From NCBI RefSeq assembly GCF_036370855.1, contig NC_088099.1, forward strand, positions 26,193,501 to 26,257,500: a stretch of 64,000 bases of DNA. Reading direction: 5' to 3'. The stretch comes from Dromaius novaehollandiae (taxonomy: Eukaryota; Chordata; Aves; Casuariiformes; Dromaiidae). The translations under genes were made by a program, and so were the position numbers. Positions 60,027 to 64,000 of the stretch are shown here, piece by piece; the first letter of the stretch is position 1; each line of letters begins with the position of its first letter. Below the pieces are notes generated by a model. That model made no database searches, had not been told where the DNA came from, and saw only the letters and a list, made by a program, of their open reading frames with translations.

Positions 60027-60296
60027 AATTTTTAATTCATTTAATTTTTATTTACAAAATCTGGCCAAGGAATTCTCACATAATAGGTTTTCTCCTCTTC
60101 AGCAATACCTTTATCTGATTAATCAAAATGTGGTTTTTTTCAGCTTAGCTTCAAATCTCTTTTTATTTAAAGCAAGAATGCCAATTCCATAAATTTGAGT
60201 TATAATCAGATTTTTCCAGTTCTTTGATCAAGCTGCTCATTGTACTTGTACATGGAATATAAGAGTTTATGCTATTTGCTTAATATGGATTTCTAA

Positions 60297-60482
60297 CTAT
60301 ATAAGACAATCTCTTTTATCATTAAAGTCCCTGGATGAAAGGAAAAGAACTTGCATATAGTCACGAATAAGTCTTTTCACATCTCTTTCAATACAACCAA
60401 GAGAAGGCACCTTCTCCTTGACATCTGTAAGATTTCTTTCGACGTGCTCATTAGATAAGTTTAAAATATCAGCCACACAACT
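60297..60482 (-). other. Exon-like open stretch, unassigned
   Basis: On the minus strand a pyrimidine-rich acceptor ('tgactcttctccccag') precedes an open frame of about 60 codons ending in a stop (VADILNLSNEHVERNL ... RDVKRLIRDYMQVLFL). It is charged and helix-like in composition, unlike translated AT-rich noise, but I know no matching family. A terminal exon or pseudogene remnant are possible; chance cannot be excluded. Confidence 0.22.
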
Positions 60483-60639
60483 GGGGAGAAGAGTCAACAG
60501 TTCTCAGTTGTTCTCTTTGAAAGACGTCTAGAGAAATGCAATGCTAGCTGTCACATACTTTCTGCTCCAAAGAAGGACTAGGATATTTCTTGAAATGCCC
60601 TTCCTTACAAAGCCATTTCGTTTTCACTGCCTAAAGGAC

Positions 60640-60990
60640 AGAATAGTTGGGGTTGGAAGGGACCTCTGAAGATCATCCAGTCCATCCCCCCTGCTCAAAC
60701 AGGGTTACCCAGAGCAGGATGTCCAGTACCATCTCCAGTCGGGTACTGAATATCTCCAAGGATGGGGACATGACAACCTCTCTAAGCAACTTGTTCCATT
60801 ATTTAACCACCCTCACAGTAAAGTGTTTTCTTATGGGCAAGTGGAATTTTCTGTGTTTCAGTCTATGCCCATTGACTTTCTTGCTGTCACTGGGCACCAC
60901 TGAGAAGAGTCTGTCTGTCATTTTTACGCATAGAACATCCTCCCACCAGTCATCCACCTGTTCAGTTCTACTCTGCTAAGAAATATTTGT
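60640..60990 (-). mobile_element. CR1 LINE fragment, 3' end, relatively well preserved
   Basis: On the plus strand, 'agttggggttggaagggacc', 'aagatcatccagtcca', 'atatctccaaggatggggac', 'caacctctctaagcaacttg', 'caccctcacagtaaagtg' and 'gtcactgggcaccactgaga' follow, in order, the reverse complement of avian CR1 3' sequence. The terminal ATTCTATGA-type tail is reduced to 'cagaata' at the start. It is 5'-truncated and contains no intact ORF2; an apparent 110-codon plus-strand frame is antisense to the element. This is the least diverged CR1 copy in the window and the strongest single indication of a bird. Confidence 0.9.
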
Positions 60991-63055
60991 GGTGCTCTGT
61001 TCAACTTGTTATAAATATCTTTTTATACTAATCCAAAAAAGCAAAAAAACAGTATTCTTTTTCCTCCACATTGCTGTTATTACCAGAACAAAGAAAGGAC
61101 TCTAGGAAATGTTCCAGAATCTTTTACAATTTCCACATCACTTGTCATAATAATTTTCTCAATGCTTTTCAAGAGACTCATACGATGACCAATGGTTAAT
61201 GTTAGATGATGGTGGTAATGAGCCGATTGCTGCCTCCTCCAGTCTTCAAAATTGCTTCAGGCCCTATTTGTTTGTGATCAACCTCCTTAGAACACCCAAC
61301 GGCTGTTGTCTTACCATTCTGACATCTGCTCTGCCACATGCCACGTTGCTTTTCATGTGATTCTGCACCACCACTACTATCTTTTCTCTGAAGCCAGAGA
61401 AGATGCTCGTCTGAATACAGCCTCTATTGAAAATCTAACACCTAAAAATCATTCATGTTAGAGAAACAATGTGTTCTTCAAGTGTATCAGTCCTCTGGCT
61501 ATCATGGATATCAGAAGATGTACATACCCCCATGCTGCTGTACTTCACGGCTCCACATCCAGAGGTGAGGAAAAAGAAAAACCACACAACACAACTGCTA
61601 AGCACACAAACTGAATGTGAATCAAATAATGTACTAAGAGGTTTCTTTCAATTAGACAGAGATTAAGGAGAAAAAAAATCTACTCAAAATAAGAAGAGAC
61701 AAGCAATTATTTAAAAGATACAGCTAAAAAAATCCCACAAATTAGTACACTCAAACTGTTAAAAAGTTCATTCATACTTCAAACTCAAAAGGACAATATA
61801 AAGATGTTTCATCTTGTCAGGAAGCTATTAAGTTGCATAAAGGTTTACAGCATCATTTATAAGAAATGTAATACAGAATCTCCAGCCCTGGGAGAAGGAA
61901 TAATATGAATTCAACCCTGTGTTACACTTTTCCAGTTCTGGATGATCTTAGAGCCTCAGAGTAATCAGCTTCATGCAGACAGTCCTGAGAATCAGGTAGA
62001 TTATGACAACTAAAATGCTATCCAGAATTTCCCATCCAAGTTGCCCCGCCCAACACTCCCCAGCTATGCCCCATATATATACATATACCTTCTAAGCAAC
62101 AGTTTGAGAAGGTATCCTGGAAGGACAGTATCTAGCTGTTTTCCCCCAGGAATCTCACTCCAAAGGAGTTTTTTTTCAGTAAATGTCAGGTATCACAACC
62201 CTGATTCATAATGCCTTTGTTTCATGGTTACAAAAAAATGATATATGTTATTTTGTAAGGATAAACTATTTCATGAAATCTCAGTGTGGCAAGAAGTTGT
62301 AAATTTCCGGAGCTGTAAAAAGCACACCTTTTCAGAGTCCTCCTTCACTGTTTAAAAGCAAATTTTTATTTGGAATTTACAATATGAGTTTTAGCACAAT
62401 ATGTGTCATTTCTTGGACTTTTAAAGAAGATTGGTCCTTTAAAAATCTCAGGTTTTAAATTTTCCAGCATGGTCACAAAATTCAGGAAATGATGTCACTA
62501 TCCTAGTGCCAATAAATGGTTTGGAAATCCTAAATCTCAGCACACTCTTCCAGTCAGTGACACAAACAGCTTGCTGAAGTGAATAGAACCTTTGTCTTAT
62601 TCACCAAAATTGGAATTTTTCATTCTTTTTTAAGAACTCCACAAAAACTAGTTACTGAATATGTTCACAAGGTAAGCTTCAAAAAAAAATAGGTTTCAGA
62701 ATAGGAGAATGAATTCAGATCCTTCTCTAAGGATTAATTACTGGCAAATTTCCTGTGTTTTAAAAAGCAACATAATTTACTTAAAAAAATAGCACCACTT
62801 AAAATCTGATCCCTTATTTTGAAAAAATTAGGAGAAAGTATTTATAATTTAAAAAGGCTTTTTCATTTATTTAAGGAAAAAGATAAAGAATGAGAGATTT
62901 CTGGAATACCGCAGGACTTTCAATCCAACATTATGGTATGCATCAGCTGTTGAAGACTAGAGGAGCAAACATGCAAATCCTGAACGGCAAAATGACACTG
63001 GAGTAGGTAACAACAGAAACACTTGGAAGCCACTTCTTCCCACAAGTGTCATATG
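60991..63055. other. Unique AT-rich non-coding stretch
   Basis: Nothing recognised beyond short A runs and a small TA-rich tract near 62,074-62,090. Confidence 0.5.
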
Positions 63056-63059
63056 AACA

Positions 63060-63215
63060 GTCTGGGAACGACTTTAGCTCAAGATTACCGCACCTAAGTA
63101 CAGCAATCTAAATGTAGCTATCTACATATGAAACAGGTATCTAAAGTCCTATTTTAGTCAATGGAGATCTAGTCAGAACACTCAAAGGAAATTAGGGTCC
63201 AACTCAGCTGACTGT
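63060..63215. repeat. MITE-like sauropsid short repeat relic
   Basis: 'ttaccgcacctaagtacag', 'aagtcctattttagtcaatg' and 'aggaaattagggtccaac' resemble the GGCACCTAAGTA, AAGTCCTATTGAAGTCAATGG and CTGGGCC blocks of common reptile/bird short repeats. Diverged, boundaries uncertain. Confidence 0.4.
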
Positions 63216-63566
63216 CCGGTAGGTGTTTACTTTAGAGCAAGCTGAATCACTCTCCAGTTTCTGATTACTTTATTGAAAGCAAACCTAGCACTGTAGAGAA
63301 CTGAGAGAGGGGCAAGAAGTTAGTGTTCCCAACAAAGCAACACCTGAGGCCACGTGCAGAAAGGAACAAGACTTCTTCATTTCTCCCACAAGTCTCTTCT
63401 TTCCTATTGGTATCAACTCGGGTTCAAGTCAAATAGCTATAGGTAATGTTTGTGACACTGAACCTCACATTGATAAGCAGCATAAGTGAATTCAGACTAA
63501 AAATCCTTAAGAGTAACAGCCCAGTGGTAACACCTCAAGTACATGGAAACAACCTGCTAATTTTAA

Positions 63567-63824
63567 ATGCCAGAGTCACACCTACAGAAATCCTTGTCCA
63601 CCCACTACCAAAGTAAAAATACTAATTCTGAACAGCTAGAGCATGTTACACGGATTGTTGATGAAAGCCGCTATAATTTTTTAATCAATAAGCATAATGT
63701 CAGGAAGTCTACTCATGTTCATAAGCTCTCAGCATATTTCAGTAAAGCTCCCCCAAAATTAGAGTTAGGTAAAGTTGTAAAGTTCCCCACTTACAGAGTG
63801 ATACAACTTTGTAACTCTCACTAA
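63567..63824 (+). other. Exon-like open stretch, unassigned
   Basis: An 85-codon plus-strand frame with a 'cacacctacag' acceptor-like sequence just inside it (AG at 63,586-63,587). The translation (EQLEHVTRIVDESRYNFLINKHN ... HKLSAYFSKAPPKLELG) is protein-like in composition. There is no family I recognise. Chance is the default explanation. Confidence 0.18.
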
Positions 63825-64000
63825 GGTATTCATCAGTAAATATAGGCCATATCCTCTGGGAGCATAGCTCCTTTTCTCACAACATTGCTCCAATTTGCTT
63901 TTATGCTATTAATTTCACAGTCCTTGTCTTTTTTCCTGTACACTCACCCTTTTGTTCTTCTGCAAAATACTTTCCCCTTATTCTTGTCTTCTGGAAATAC
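63825..64000. other. Unique non-coding end of window
   Basis: Pyrimidine-rich sequence without a recognisable feature; the window ends here. Confidence 0.5.

Noticed and set aside
60647..60979. 110-codon plus-strand frame
   Set aside because: Lies antisense across the CR1 3' end and is explained by that repeat.
63400..63440. 'cgggttcaagtc' resembling a tRNA T-loop
   Set aside because: No matching acceptor, D or anticodon stems around it.
1..64000. CRISPR array, phage, operon or other prokaryote-type system
   Set aside because: No regularly spaced direct repeats, no dense long reading frames, and clear vertebrate repeats throughout.
1..64000. Endogenous retrovirus
   Set aside because: No gag, pol or env-like translation and no convincing paired long terminal repeats. 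The two unassigned direct-repeat pairs are too short and diverged to call.

Overview
This window looks like non-coding DNA (intergenic or a long intron) from a bird or another archosaur-line reptile; a bird is the best fit. It is AT-rich. The longest ATG-started reading frame is only about 142 codons, and no frame translates into a protein family I recognise, apart from relics of a retrotransposon reverse transcriptase. There are no operons, Shine-Dalgarno sites, CRISPR arrays, tRNA or rRNA genes. Organism evidence is the repeat content: several CR1 LINE copies whose 3' ends read as avian/reptilian CR1, MIR-type SINE relics, short hAT-like or MITE-like palindromic relics typical of sauropsid genomes, and a low overall repeat density.

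Layout. 1-13.7 kb is mostly unique AT-rich sequence with a GGAA/purine tract (4.49-4.58 kb), a GGGGA array (8.05 kb), a 20-base C run (9.41 kb) and a diverged direct-repeat pair (10.33 and 11.49 kb). 13.7-14.2 kb has a 16-base G run and a CR1 3' tail. 14-26 kb is unique sequence with a CA array and a 17-base G run near 20.3 kb. 26.0-28.1 kb holds the largest element, a minus-strand CR1 copy of about 1.8 kb covering the 3' untranslated end and part of the decayed reverse transcriptase. 28-41 kb is unique sequence with small MITE-like relics and one plausible hAT-type MITE (38.7 kb). 41.8-53.5 kb is a cluster of MIR-like SINE relics, a perfect 42-bp tandem duplication at 47.52 kb, and one small sequence on the minus strand (43,642-43,684) with well-formed splice sites on both sides. 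54-57 kb has a second diverged repeat pair and a CR1 fragment encoding the C-terminal end of ORF2. 59.7-64 kb has a CR1 3' end (60.64 kb) and three short exon-like open stretches that I cannot assign.

Function. The only coherent biology is retrotransposition history. All four better-supported CR1 pieces lie on the minus strand and differ in age: the 60.6 kb copy reads closest to remembered avian CR1 and the 26-28 kb copy is older and full of stops. I did not find a previously undescribed system. The items most worth checking are the 43-bp exon candidate, the two unassigned dispersed repeat pairs and the exact 42-bp duplication. All repeat assignments come from remembered consensus sequences; no search was run.
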